This document shows, piece after piece, positions 7,050-15,577 of a stretch of 41,176 bases of DNA. The notes beneath the pieces were generated by a model, which was not told the DNA's origin, did no database searches, and saw only the letters and a list, made by a program, of their open reading frames with translations. The stretch spans positions 1-41,176 of the forward strand of contig JAFLBE010000040.1 of assembly GCA_017303995.1 (NCBI GenBank), read 5' to 3'. The translations under genes and the position numbers were made by a program. Position 1 is the stretch's first letter, and every line of letters begins with the position of its first letter. The stretch is from Bacteroidota bacterium (GTDB lineage Bacteria > Bacteroidota > JABWAT01).

Positions 7050-9584
7050 TTCCACCCTGACAATCAACGATGTCATGTCATCATCATTTTCAAGTCCATC
7101 GGCAAATAAATCACAGGCTTCAAATAACCGGGAAGTAATCATTGTCAGATCCGATTCTGATTTGATGATGGTTTCAACGGACGTATTAAAGGCCTGTTCT
7201 TCAAAAAAGAGAATATCTTCCGGATTCAGTCTTTCCGGAAATCCGTCAGAAACGAAAAGAAACAGATCTCCTGAATTTAAACGCATATTTACAGAAGAAA
7301 GCTCAATATCAGCAATCATTCCCAATGGTGGACCCGTAAGTTCCAAAACAGAAAAGGTATCGTCAGATTTCCGGTAAAAAAACGGATAAGGCATTCCGGA
7401 TGAAATAATCTGTGCAGACATCTGATCAAGATCAATAATCATCAGGCAAAGTCCCATCCCGATTCCACGGTTATGGATGGATTCTATCAAGGCCGTGTTC
7501 AGATTGATCATCAGCTGTTCGAGTGACAGATTGATGTTATAAGAACGGATTGTATTGATAATTGCCATTTTTACCATTCCGACCACAAGACCGGCAGCAA
7601 CGCCATGTCCGGTTGCATCACCGATAGCAACACAATATCGCCGTTCAGCAATGTGAATCAGATCGTAATAATCACCTCCAACTTCGGTGGCAGGTCGCAT
7701 TTTTCCAACAAATTCAAGTCCATTGATTTTAAGTCCTGGCATAGGAAGCATATCCATTTGCAGGTTTCTTGCAAACTCTAACTCTTTGCTTTGGCGTTGT
7801 AACTCCATCTGAAGTAATTCTTCTTCTTTTTCCTTCTGGATGAGTAAAAGTTCTTCCTCTTTGGCATGTCTGACCGACTCAATCATCTGGTTAAACGATC
7901 GGGTAAGAAAGCCAATTTCATCATCATCTTTAACGATTACCTGCACGGTGAGATCGCCTTCATTTACCCGGCGAACACCGGCGAGTAAAGTTTTAAGCGG
8001 ATTCGTAACGGTGAGCCTGAAAAAGTAGGGAAATATAATAATGGCAGCGGCAGTTGAAAACAGAATCATAAAAATGAAAACAAAGGCACCCTCGTGAATG
8101 TAAACCCGCTGATCACTGAAATAATCTTCATAAGCAGATTCACCGGCAGGAATAATAACCGGAAGATCCTGGTCAAATCTGATTGTTTCATACGGATTTG
8201 ACTGGGTCCCGGCATCAAGCCCAATAAAACCGGGATGGATTTTCGAAATGCCATAATAAGTCAGGTCAACAGAACCGTCACGGTGAAGCACAATCTGGAA
8301 TGTGTTTTTGCTGCTGTTGCCAAAATCAGGTACCTGAACCCAGGAAAACGTTGCAGTTGAATCGGTTTCATGAACCAGAACCATTCCACCTTTTTCAGGA
8401 TTTAAATCCTTGAACAGGCCAGCAATTTTCGGATTTGACCGGTAAAATTCTGTGTAATGATAACTGTTGATTCCGTCACCAAAACTGAGAATTCCGTTTG
8501 AGCCAACATTCACAGACCGGTATTCAGTACCATAAAAAGGAAAAGAAAAGGGAAGAAGTAACCACACCGAATTTGCATCACGAAGGTAAAGACGCCGGCC
8601 GTTCGGATCCGTCCACGCGGCAGTTTCAGACCAGACAAAATATCTGCCATCACCGGCAGGCGAGAAGTGAAGGGTTTTGAAATCGGGAGTCTTCCTGGTT
8701 GTATCATACTGTCGGGTTAAGGTTGACATAGTTGCAGATCCAACAATACTTAAAACAACCAGTATGGTGAGAATGGAAACGGTTATTATTTTCCGGTTGA
8801 TGCTCGACTGTTCTGGCGAAAGTTTGAAGTACGCCAGTATAAAAAGAAACAGAAAAAGCAAATAGAAAAAATTACCCAGGTACAGGTTGGATGTTTGAGA
8901 AATCAGACTGGAGTGATAGAGGAAATTAAGAACAGAGGGTAACGATCCGATAAATAAAATGAATACCAGAATCGAAAGATCTCTGAATGGCTTGTAAATT
9001 TCTGATTTGGAACCTCTGATGACATCCCAGAAAGCAAAAAGAAAAAGTTTAATCCAGTCTGGTGATCCTGTTGAAGGTATTTTTCCTTTCCATGAATCAG
9101 ATTTTAAAACGGGAATAAGGGAATATCTTGTTGAAACGCCCATCGCCCAGAAAAATCCGCAGAGAATGACTGCATTTACAACCTGCAATTCACCCGGTGC
9201 ATAGAACTGATTGGTTATGATGGAGTAAACCAAATATCCGCTGACAAGAATTGAAATTGAAAAGCTCAGAATTGAAACAAAACGGGATTCGGCAGGGAAA
9301 TAATTGGCCGGAAACCGGTAAACATATTGGGTAATCAGCGAAACCGAGAACATCAGCAAGATATACTGTGACGTAATGAAATATTTTCCCCACCAGACAA
9401 ACAGGCTCGTTGCCAGGAAGGAACTCAGAAAAACGCCGGTAATCGCAATAAAAAAGAATGTTCTGAACCATCCGCGGGGATGTTGTTTCTTAACAATAAG
9501 GAAGAATAAAGTAATTAGAAAAGATAGCAGAAACTGCGAAAAGCTGGAAATCGAGAACTGATTGAAGAAAAAATCTGAGTGCAT
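7047..9584 (-). CDS. Membrane-bound SpoIIE/RsbU-type PP2C phosphatase with HAMP and an extracytoplasmic sensor domain
   Basis: An 845-residue protein. An N-terminal block of about seven hydrophobic helices (residues ~15-285) is followed by an extracytoplasmic beta-rich domain (~300-495). That domain contains LPFSFPFYGTEY and VNVGSNGILSFG, a pattern seen in bacterial secreted beta-sandwich modules. Next come a membrane helix (~500-522), HAMP (TVTNPLKTLLAGVRRVNEGD), a Glu/Gln-rich coiled coil, and a SpoIIE-type phosphatase domain (~610-845). The phosphatase motifs are GGDYYD, IGDATGHGVAAGL, SDGFPE and NDDDMTSLIV, so the metal-binding acidic residues are intact. The family dephosphorylates anti-sigma-factor antagonists in partner-switching cascades. 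No STAS or anti-sigma gene is in the window, so its partner is elsewhere. Heptamer arrays lie on both sides of the gene. Confidence 0.9.
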   Translation of the reverse strand: MHSDFFFNQFSISSFSQFLLSFLITLFFLIVKKQHPRGWFRTFFFIAITGVFLSSFLATSLFVWWGKYFITSQYILLMFSVSLITQYVYRFPANYFPAESRFVSILSFSISILVSGYLVYSIITNQFYAPGELQVVNAVILCGFFWAMGVSTRYSLIPVLKSDSWKGKIPSTGSPDWIKLFLFAFWDVIRGSKSEIYKPFRDLSILVFILFIGSLPSVLNFLYHSSLISQTSNLYLGNFFYLLFLFLFILAYFKLSPEQSSINRKIITVSILTILVVLSIVGSATMSTLTRQYDTTRKTPDFKTLHFSPAGDGRYFVWSETAAWTDPNGRRLYLRDANSVWLLLPFSFPFYGTEYRSVNVGSNGILSFGDGINSYHYTEFYRSNPKIAGLFKDLNPEKGGMVLVHETDSTATFSWVQVPDFGNSSKNTFQIVLHRDGSVDLTYYGISKIHPGFIGLDAGTQSNPYETIRFDQDLPVIIPAGESAYEDYFSDQRVYIHEGAFVFIFMILFSTAAAIIIFPYFFRLTVTNPLKTLLAGVRRVNEGDLTVQVIVKDDDEIGFLTRSFNQMIESVRHAKEEELLLIQKEKEEELLQMELQRQSKELEFARNLQMDMLPMPGLKINGLEFVGKMRPATEVGGDYYDLIHIAERRYCVAIGDATGHGVAAGLVVGMVKMAIINTIRSYNINLSLEQLMINLNTALIESIHNRGIGMGLCLMIIDLDQMSAQIISSGMPYPFFYRKSDDTFSVLELTGPPLGMIADIELSSVNMRLNSGDLFLFVSDGFPERLNPEDILFFEEQAFNTSVETIIKSESDLTMITSRLFEACDLFADGLENDDDMTSLIVRVE

Positions 9585-9623
9585 GGTGTGAAAATCGTGA
9601 ATTGTTAACTGAAGATCAACTGC

Positions 9624-9670
9624 TACGTGCTACGGGGTACGGGGTACGGGGTACGGGGTACGGGGTACGG
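9624..9670. repeat. Heptamer array, unit TACGGGG
   Basis: TACGTGC (9624-9630), then five exact TACGGGG units (9631-9665) and a partial TACGG. The unit differs by one base from a rotation of the array at 6763-6850 (TACGTGG), which lies on the other side of the phosphatase gene. Confidence 0.93.
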
Positions 9671-9719
9671 AAAAATTAAAGGGATAGAATTATAAATAAA
9701 TCGGTGGGCATTTTGAATT

Positions 9720-9751
9720 AAATTCCCCTCCTTTTCAAAGGAGGGGAATTT
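9720..9751. repeat. Perfect 15-bp palindromic hairpin (CCCCTCC family)
   Basis: AAATTCCCCTCCTTT (9720-9734) and its exact reverse complement (9737-9751) are separated by only TC. The core CCCCTCC/GGAGGGG is shared with 12837-12859 and 17249-17269, so this appears to be the single-hairpin form of that family. Confidence 0.75.
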
Positions 9752-9789
9752 AAAGACATTTTTTGCTTTTGCCTTGAGCTTTTACCCAA

Positions 9790-9838
9790 CAGCTAACAGC
9801 TAACAGCTAATAGCTAATAGCTAATAGCTAATAGCTAT
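9790..9838. repeat. Heptamer array, units CAGCTAA then TAGCTAA
   Basis: Seven units: three exact CAGCTAA, three exact TAGCTAA, then TAGCTAT. The block-wise C-to-T switch is what is expected if a mutated unit is then copied onward from one end. It ends 9 bp before the lipoprotein stop codon. Confidence 0.93.
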
Positions 9839-9847
9839 TCCCCGCTA

Positions 9848-10336
9848 CTACTTTTTCTTTTTGGAATGTTCGGTTGCCCAGGCTTTGTGAGACTTTAGAA
9901 CTGAAGCAGCAAGTTCACTGGCTTCCCGCATTTGCAGGGAAACGGCATCAAGCAACGCTTTTTGTTCTTCAAGAATTTTTACCACTTCTTCGTGTTTTAA
10001 TTCAGCATAATCAGGTTGGGAAAGTTTGGGCATGACTTCGTTCATTGCTGAAATGGCTGCCTGAACTTTTTCACGGGCTCCAGAAAGATCGAGACCCGAA
10101 TGTTCAGACTCACTTTTTTTAGTTTTGGCCAGAAGCGAATCGTGTGATTTTAAAGCAGCTTCAAGTGTTTTATCTGTAGCCATTAACTCTTTAAGAAAGG
10201 CCATGTCTATCATATGAACCGAGTCTATTTTTGCCCATTCTTCCATTTCCATTCTCATGGTGTCATCAGATTTTCCACATCCGGCGGTCAGAAAAAAGAT
10301 CGTGGTTAAAAAAGTAGCACAATTTAACTTGTTCAT
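9848..10336 (-). CDS. Small helical lipoprotein, function unknown
   Basis: A 162-residue protein. The N-terminus MNKLNCATFLTTIFFLTAGC has a basic start, a hydrophobic core and the lipobox LTAGC, so it is predicted to be cut before Cys20 and lipidated. The rest is charged and helical with heptad-like stretches (MEEWAKIDSVHMIDMAFLKELM, SGAREKVQAAISAMNEVM, VVKILEEQKALLDAVSLQM) and a lysine-rich tail (EHSKKKK). I do not recognise a family. AGGAG sits about 6 nt before the start codon. Spacing from the phosphatase (over 260 bp with repeats) argues against a shared operon. Confidence 0.75.
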   Translation of the reverse strand: MNKLNCATFLTTIFFLTAGCGKSDDTMRMEMEEWAKIDSVHMIDMAFLKELMATDKTLEAALKSHDSLLAKTKKSESEHSGLDLSGAREKVQAAISAMNEVMPKLSQPDYAELKHEEVVKILEEQKALLDAVSLQMREASELAASVLKSHKAWATEHSKKKK

Positions 10337-10742
10337 TTGAGGCTCCTGTACTTTCTGTCTGCTAAGTGATTGCGATTGTTAAATTTACATGAACAAATCG
10401 GGATTTACCATAGCAGTTTAAAAATATCACTCACTTTAACCGTGAATTAATGAATTAAATGCAGAATATTTGTTGAAAGTTACAGTCCTGCCTCTTTTTG
10501 AAATTTACATCAACCTGAAAAGCGCCGTCAAACGTCTTGAATTAGGATTATTCGGATAAAATTTATTACCTTTGCAACCGGAAAGGACCAATCTGTCCGT
10601 AGTGACACATTTATAACATTAAACCCGTCCTTCTCCGGGTGAGTTCTCTGCGCATCGGATCTCGATTCCTCTTGCCTTGACCGAACACCCCTCAAACAGC
10701 CCGCCGTCTATCGTAAGCCGGGCATGAAAAACAAAAACGTAC
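10337..10742 (+). promoter_or_regulatory. Spacer with promoter element and long leader of the DEAD-box gene
   Basis: No gene was seen. TACCTTTG at 10567-10574 is an exact TAnnTTTG -7 element for the downstream gene. It predicts a leader of about 165 nt, long for this genome. The leader holds small hairpins (GGAC-CAATCT-GTCC near 10585; ACCCG-TCCTTCTC-CGGGT at 10623-10640). Long structured leaders are common on cold-shock-type RNA helicase genes; that role here is inference. The leader is free of the heptamer arrays that fill the spacers upstream. Confidence 0.5.
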
Positions 10743-12755
10743 ATGGAAAACCAAGAAACACAAAAACAAGAAAACGCTGAAAATCCGGAAAATGAAACCG
10801 GAAACAAGCAGTTGGATCTGGCTCCGGCAGTAAGTCCTGAGACCACCAACCCCATTCCTGCTCCTGTGGCAGAAGCAGTCAGTTTGACTGAAGCACCCGT
10901 ATCACCCGAATCAACTAATGAAACCCCTGCTGCAAATTCAACCGAAGAACCTGTAGAAGAAGCACCGGCCCCTGTTACTTTTGACTCATTTGGCCTTGAT
11001 CAGGAAATTATGGATGGAATCCGGGATGCCGGATATATAACTGCAACCTCCATCCAGGCTCAGGGTATCCCTGCCATTTTAGGTGGAAAAGATGTAATCG
11101 GATCTGCCCAAACCGGAACCGGAAAAACAGCAGCATTCGTTGTTCCCATCCTGCAGAAATTAATGAAAGACCGTAAACCGGGAATCCGTGCACTGATTTT
11201 AAGTCCGACACGTGAACTTGCAACTCAGATTTCAGATCAGATCTGGGGTTTGGGATATTATACCGGAATTTCATCCTGTTCAATTATTGGCGGAACTGAC
11301 TGGGCTGATCAGGCTGATGCACTAAAAAAAGGTGCAAATATTGTGGTTGCAACTCCCGGTCGTCTGCTCGATCAGATGCGGGATATTGCCATCGACTTCA
11401 GTCATGTTGAAATCTTTGTTTTGGATGAAGCAGACCGCATGCTTGATATGGGATTTATTCCTGCCGTCATGAATATTATTGCCCGGATGCCGCCGAATCG
11501 CCAGAATCTGATGTTTTCGGCCACAATCCCAGCCAAAATCAAATACATTACGCAGAAAATCATGGTTGATCCGGTTTGGATTAATGTTGATACCCGTAAA
11601 GCTGCTGATACTGTAACTCAAACGTATTACGTTGTTCCTGAATATCAGAAAACTGCTCTTCTTGAAATGCTGATTAAAACGCTTGACTGGAAGTCGGTGA
11701 TTGTATTCACCGGAACCAAAAAAGGCGCTGATTTGCTTGCAGGGAAACTGAGCAGACGAAATATTCCGGTAACTTACATTCATGGTGACCGCACCCAGGA
11801 AGAACGTGATGCTGCTTTGAATGCATTCAAATCGGGTCAGTACCGTGTATTAATTGCCACAGATGTTCTTGCCCGCGGAATTGATATTTCTGACGTTAGT
11901 CATATTGTGAATTTTGACGTTCCCCGTGATACCGATGACTACATTCACCGTATCGGTCGTACAGGTCGTGCAGAGAGTGAAGGATCGGCTATTTCTCTGG
12001 TTTCGCCGAGTGAAACCCGTTACCTCGATCAGATTGTTGAAAGAATGGGACTTAAGCTGAACCAAGTTGAAATTCCTGAAGACATCCAGATTTTTCTTGA
12101 CACAAAAATTCGTAAACCTGATCATCAGCGGGAACGCCGTCCGCACCACCGGCCAGATCACCGCCAGCCAAGAGCCGATACTGATTTGGGTGAAGTGGTT
12201 TCTGCAGCAGAAATTCAATCTGCACCAGGTGGTGAAGCTGAAACTGGCAGTACGCCATTTCAACCCCGTCAGCCACGCCAGCCACAACCTCAGCGCCAGC
12301 AGGGTGACGGTCAGCGTCAGCCCAATCCGAATCAAAATCCGAATCGCCAGCCACGTCAGCCTCAGGGCGAACCTGGTCAGCCAAGGCAACAGGGTGAACC
12401 CCGTCCGCAGCAAAACCGGGGTGAACAACCTCAGCGCGGCGATCAGCAAAACCGTCCGGCAAACCCAAATCAGCAACGTCAGTCTCAGGGTCAGCGTCAG
12501 CAGGGTGAAGGTCAACCACGGAATGATCAGCGTGACCGGCAAGAAGGCGGACCAAGACAGCACCAGGGTCCGAAGAATGAAAACCGTCCGTCTCAGGCGC
12601 AAGGTGGAAGAAGTGATCGTCGTCCGGGTGGAAACCAAAACCGTGGCAACCGTCAGTTTGAAAAACCGGCCTCACGTCCTGCAAGAAAAGAAGAGATAAA
12701 ACTTTCACAACCAGTTGGTTTTATTGGATTTATCAAAAAACTTTTCGGGAAATAG
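10743..12755 (+). CDS. DEAD-box ATP-dependent RNA helicase with long disordered Arg/Gln/Pro tail
   Basis: A 670-residue protein. Residues 1-~78 are an acidic, Pro/Glu/Thr-rich extension. The helicase core (~80-440) has the Q-motif region TSIQAQGIP, Walker A AQTGTGKT (122-129), PTRELA, TPGRLLD, DEAD at 228-231, SAT, VIVFTGTKKGADLL, TDVLARGIDI, and HRIGRTGR (402-409). Residues ~450-645 are low-complexity, rich in Q, R, P, G and N (RQPRQPQPQRQQ). The extreme C-terminus is a distinct hydrophobic patch, PVGFIGFIKKLFGK. The family unwinds short RNA duplexes in ribosome assembly and mRNA turnover; basic tails add RNA affinity. It resembles RhlE/CsdA-type helicases but the subfamily is uncertain. Confidence 0.95.
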   Translation: MENQETQKQENAENPENETGNKQLDLAPAVSPETTNPIPAPVAEAVSLTEAPVSPESTNETPAANSTEEPVEEAPAPVTFDSFGLDQEIMDGIRDAGYITATSIQAQGIPAILGGKDVIGSAQTGTGKTAAFVVPILQKLMKDRKPGIRALILSPTRELATQISDQIWGLGYYTGISSCSIIGGTDWADQADALKKGANIVVATPGRLLDQMRDIAIDFSHVEIFVLDEADRMLDMGFIPAVMNIIARMPPNRQNLMFSATIPAKIKYITQKIMVDPVWINVDTRKAADTVTQTYYVVPEYQKTALLEMLIKTLDWKSVIVFTGTKKGADLLAGKLSRRNIPVTYIHGDRTQEERDAALNAFKSGQYRVLIATDVLARGIDISDVSHIVNFDVPRDTDDYIHRIGRTGRAESEGSAISLVSPSETRYLDQIVERMGLKLNQVEIPEDIQIFLDTKIRKPDHQRERRPHHRPDHRQPRADTDLGEVVSAAEIQSAPGGEAETGSTPFQPRQPRQPQPQRQQGDGQRQPNPNQNPNRQPRQPQGEPGQPRQQGEPRPQQNRGEQPQRGDQQNRPANPNQQRQSQGQRQQGEGQPRNDQRDRQEGGPRQHQGPKNENRPSQAQGGRSDRRPGGNQNRGNRQFEKPASRPARKEEIKLSQPVGFIGFIKKLFGK

Positions 12756-12761
12756 TCAGGC

Positions 12762-12789
12762 AAGTTACAAGTGCTAAGTTACAATTGAC
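12762..12789. repeat. Short heptamer array, unit AAGTTAC
   Basis: Four units in register: AAGTTAC, AAGTGCT, AAGTTAC, AATTGAC. It starts 6 bp after the helicase stop codon. Confidence 0.6.
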
Positions 12790-12836
12790 AAGGATAAATT
12801 CAGGGTCATTTGGTAAACTTTCAGTCCGAAGCAAAC

Positions 12837-12890
12837 TCCCCTCCTGTTTATAGGAGGGGAAAATCAGTCGCAAGACTGATTGGGGTGGTT
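12837..12890. repeat. Two-hairpin element of the CCCCTCC...GGGGTGGTT family
   Basis: Hairpin 1 is TCCCCTCCT (12837-12845) with AGGAGGGGA (12852-12860). Hairpin 2 is AATCAGTC-GCAA-GACTGATT (12862-12881), followed at once by GGGGTGGTT (12882-12890). The order is the same as at 17249-17297 but the arms of hairpin 2 differ completely. Confidence 0.8.
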
Positions 12891-12918
12891 CCTGCAATCC
12901 GTCTACCAACAACTTCAG

Positions 12919-12945
12919 AAAAAAGCGGCTCACAGCCGCTTTTTT
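12919..12945 (+). terminator. Intrinsic terminator of the DEAD-box gene
   Basis: A 12-bp stem AAAAAAGCGGCT / AGCCGCTTTTTT with loop CAC, GC-rich core and T-run. It lies 163 nt after the stop, beyond the repeat element at 12837-12890. Confidence 0.9.
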
Positions 12946-13006
12946 CGTTTTTTAACGAAATTACTTTTCTTTTGCATGTTGATTTCCATTTTTTCTTCGG
13001 ATTTTT

Positions 13007-13014
13007 TATCTTTG
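13007..13014 (+). promoter_or_regulatory. -7 element of the asd-lysC promoter
   Basis: TATCTTTG fits TAnnTTTG exactly. TTG at 12979-12981 is 25 nt upstream, somewhat far for -33. It would give a leader of roughly 78 nt to the asd ATG at 13098. No lysine riboswitch structure was recognised in this short leader. Confidence 0.5.
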
Positions 13015-13097
13015 CAGCTCAGTTCTGGTTAAATAACTAAATCCCTAACCCATCGCAGCCGTACAAGTCTTTGCCGGCTGCCTACCGGAGACCCGCT

Positions 13098-14132
13098 ATG
13101 AAACATAAAGTAGCCGTTTTAGGAGCCACTGGTGCTGTCGGACAGCGTTTTATCCAACTCCTCGAAAATCATCCGGACTTCGAAGTCCACGAACTCGTTG
13201 CTTCCTCCCGCTCTGCCGGAAAGCCTTATTCCGAAGCTGCCAAATGGAAACTGGCAACTGCACTCCCCGAAGGAATAAAACAGAAGATCGTCAAATCTAC
13301 CGACGATGCTCTCGAATCTAAAATTCTATTCTCCGGTCTTGACTCTGATATTGCTGGAACTGCTGAAGAAGCGTACCGTGCAAAAGGTCATATCGTTATC
13401 TCTAATTCAAAAAATCACCGGATGGATGAAGATGTTCCGCTCGTGGTTCCTGAAATCAACCCAGAACATCTCGATATGGTTATCGCCCAGAAGAAAAAAT
13501 ACGGCGGCGCCATCGTTACCAATCCGAACTGCTCCACAATCGGACTCGTTCTCGGAATTGCCCCCGTTTTCAACCTTGGCATCGACATGATGATTGTGTC
13601 AACCATGCAGGCCATTTCGGGTGCCGGTTATCCGGGGATCCCAAGCTTTGACGTCCTTGACAACGTCATTCCACACATTGGTGGTGAAGAAGATAAAATT
13701 GAAGATGAACCCAATAAGATTTTCGGGAAATTTGACGGAAAGGGAATTGTCCCGGCTCCAACCCGGATATCAGCAATGGTTCATCGTGTGCCAGCCATTG
13801 ACGGTCACCTCGAAGCCGTTTCCATCAAATTCAAAAAATCAGTAACACGTGATGAAATCGTCAGTCTGATGAAAAATTATGAAGGCGAACCACAGAAACT
13901 GAACTGTCCGTCTGCGCCAAAACCAGCGATTCAGTATTTTGAAGCAGTTGACCGTCCGCAAACCCGGCTCGATCGTGATCTTGGAAAAGGAATGACGGTT
14001 TCGGTTGGCAATCTTCGCCCTTGTAACATTTTCGACTGGAAGTTTAATCTTCTCGTTCACAATACCGTTCGTGGTGCTGCCGGCGGTACCATTCTGATTG
14101 CCGAACTGATGCTCAGAAAGGGATTGATCTGA
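13098..14132 (+). CDS. asd: Aspartate-semialdehyde dehydrogenase
   Basis: A 344-residue NADPH enzyme that reduces aspartyl-4-phosphate to aspartate semialdehyde, the branch-point intermediate for lysine/DAP and for threonine and methionine. The N-terminal Rossmann motif is GATGAVGQRF. The catalytic Cys145 lies in NPNCSTIG. QAISGAGYPG and HRVPAIDGHLEAVSI (substrate-binding His region) follow. The pattern fits the archaeal/fungal-type Asd branch rather than the E. coli type. I place the start at ATG 13098, because GGAG (13087-13090) lies 7 nt before it and the Rossmann strand begins at once; the open frame also extends to a TTG at 13071. lysC starts one base after its stop. Confidence 0.95.
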   Translation: MKHKVAVLGATGAVGQRFIQLLENHPDFEVHELVASSRSAGKPYSEAAKWKLATALPEGIKQKIVKSTDDALESKILFSGLDSDIAGTAEEAYRAKGHIVISNSKNHRMDEDVPLVVPEINPEHLDMVIAQKKKYGGAIVTNPNCSTIGLVLGIAPVFNLGIDMMIVSTMQAISGAGYPGIPSFDVLDNVIPHIGGEEDKIEDEPNKIFGKFDGKGIVPAPTRISAMVHRVPAIDGHLEAVSIKFKKSVTRDEIVSLMKNYEGEPQKLNCPSAPKPAIQYFEAVDRPQTRLDRDLGKGMTVSVGNLRPCNIFDWKFNLLVHNTVRGAAGGTILIAELMLRKGLI

Positions 14133-14133
14133 T

Positions 14134-15492
14134 ATGTTAGTTATGAAATATGGCGGAACCAGTGTTGGTTCTGCACAAAGAATCGGTGATCTCACCAAAA
14201 TTGTTGCCAGTTACCATGACAAAGACCCAATCGTGGTTGTTTCTGCCATGTCGGGTGTTACCAATCTGTTGGTTGAAGCGTGTGAAAAAGCCAGAACTGC
14301 AGATTATAATGCATTTTACCGGTGTGTCGATGAAATTACCCAAAAACACCTTCAATGTATCGAAAACCTTTTTGATGGACATCCTGAGCAACTTAAACCT
14401 CTTTATGAATATGTGCTTTCACACATCAAGGAAATCAGAAATCTGCTTGAAGGTATTGCCATCCTGAAAGAACTTACGCCCAGAACATCTGATCTGATCA
14501 ATAGTTATGGTGAACGAATTTCTTCAATGGTTGTGACTTATGCGCTCAATTCACGTGGCATTCCTGCGCAGCATGTTGATGCCCGTGATGTGGTTATTAC
14601 TGATAATGAATTCGGTTCAGCAAAACCCTTGCAGGATAAAATCAATACTAAAGCAGCAGAAATTCTGGTTCCGATTGTGAAATCTGGCAAAGTGCCGGTA
14701 ATGGGTGGCTATGTTGGCAGAACTCAGGATGGAATTACTTCTACTTTAGGTCGTGGTGGTTCGGATTATACTGCAGCTGTGATCGGACTTGCAGTCAATG
14801 CAACTGAAATCCAAATCTGGACGGATGTTGATGGCATTCTGACCTGCGATCCCAGGTTGATTCCGCATGCAAAAGTGCTTTCAAAGGTATCATTTAACGA
14901 AGCCAGCGAAATGGCGTTTTTTGGTGCAAAAGTGCTGCATCCTTCCACTATTAAACCTGCCGTCGAAAATAATATTCCGGTAAAAATTCTGAATTCGTTT
15001 AATCCATCCTTCCCCGGAACTCTGATTACCAACGAAACAGATGCTACCCAAACGATTAAAGCCATTGCCTTCAAACGGAAGGTGACAGTTCTTTCCATCA
15101 GCAGTCCGAAATTGCTGTTTGGCTACGGCTACATGTCGAAACTTTTTTCAGTGTTCGAAAAGTATAAAACTTCGATTGATCTGGTTGCCACTTCAGAAGT
15201 CTCAGTTTCTATGAGTCTGGATAGCACAGATCAGATTGGGAATATTGTTTCTGATCTCTCTCAGTTTGCAGATGTAAAGGTAGAAAACGAACTTGCAATT
15301 ATTTCTGTGGTGGGAATGAATTTCTCACGCCAGAGCGGACTTGCTTCGAAGATTTTCAGTGCTTTGCAAACTGTTAATATTAAAATGATTTCTTTCGGTG
15401 CTTCCGATATCAATTTCACACTTGTTGTAGACATGAAAGAGCTTGACGGAGCTGTAAAAAATCTCCATCGTGTTCTTTTTGATGAAGCGTGA
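14134..15492 (+). CDS. lysC: Aspartate kinase (monofunctional)
   Basis: A 452-residue kinase that phosphorylates aspartate in the first step of the aspartate family pathway. The kinase domain opens with MKYGGTSVGSAQRI, then has TSDLINSYGERIS, LGRGGSDYTAAVIG and WTDVDGILTCDPR. From about residue 310 a tandem ACT region follows (VTVLSISSPKLL, VDLVATSEVSVSMSLD, LAIISVVGMNF). This makes allosteric feedback by lysine or threonine likely, though which cannot be told. It lacks a homoserine dehydrogenase domain. It is translationally coupled to asd with a 1-nt gap. dapB follows after 85 nt containing only weak hairpins, so one transcript through dapD is possible. Confidence 0.95.
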   Translation: MLVMKYGGTSVGSAQRIGDLTKIVASYHDKDPIVVVSAMSGVTNLLVEACEKARTADYNAFYRCVDEITQKHLQCIENLFDGHPEQLKPLYEYVLSHIKEIRNLLEGIAILKELTPRTSDLINSYGERISSMVVTYALNSRGIPAQHVDARDVVITDNEFGSAKPLQDKINTKAAEILVPIVKSGKVPVMGGYVGRTQDGITSTLGRGGSDYTAAVIGLAVNATEIQIWTDVDGILTCDPRLIPHAKVLSKVSFNEASEMAFFGAKVLHPSTIKPAVENNIPVKILNSFNPSFPGTLITNETDATQTIKAIAFKRKVTVLSISSPKLLFGYGYMSKLFSVFEKYKTSIDLVATSEVSVSMSLDSTDQIGNIVSDLSQFADVKVENELAIISVVGMNFSRQSGLASKIFSALQTVNIKMISFGASDINFTLVVDMKELDGAVKNLHRVLFDEA

Positions 15493-15577
15493 GTTATCCT
15501 CAAATACGAGGTGAAAGTCAGCATTCAGTTTATTTTTTTACCGGGATTAACCCGGCATTTCCTTTGAAAGGTTTATC

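Noticed and set aside
11850-12708. Long open frames on the minus strand and in another plus frame over the helicase tail
   Set aside because: They come from the repetitive CAG/CGT-rich tail codons of the DEAD-box gene. Their translations are low-complexity (L/T/V- or D/H-rich) with no motifs or ribosome sites.
13071-13097. Upstream TTG start for asd
   Set aside because: ATG 13098 has a GGAG site 7 nt upstream and is directly followed by the Rossmann strand. The extra nine residues match nothing in the family.
13015-13097. Lysine riboswitch before asd-lysC
   Set aside because: The leader is only about 80 nt, shorter than the lysine riboswitch (over 150 nt), and no matching stems were found.
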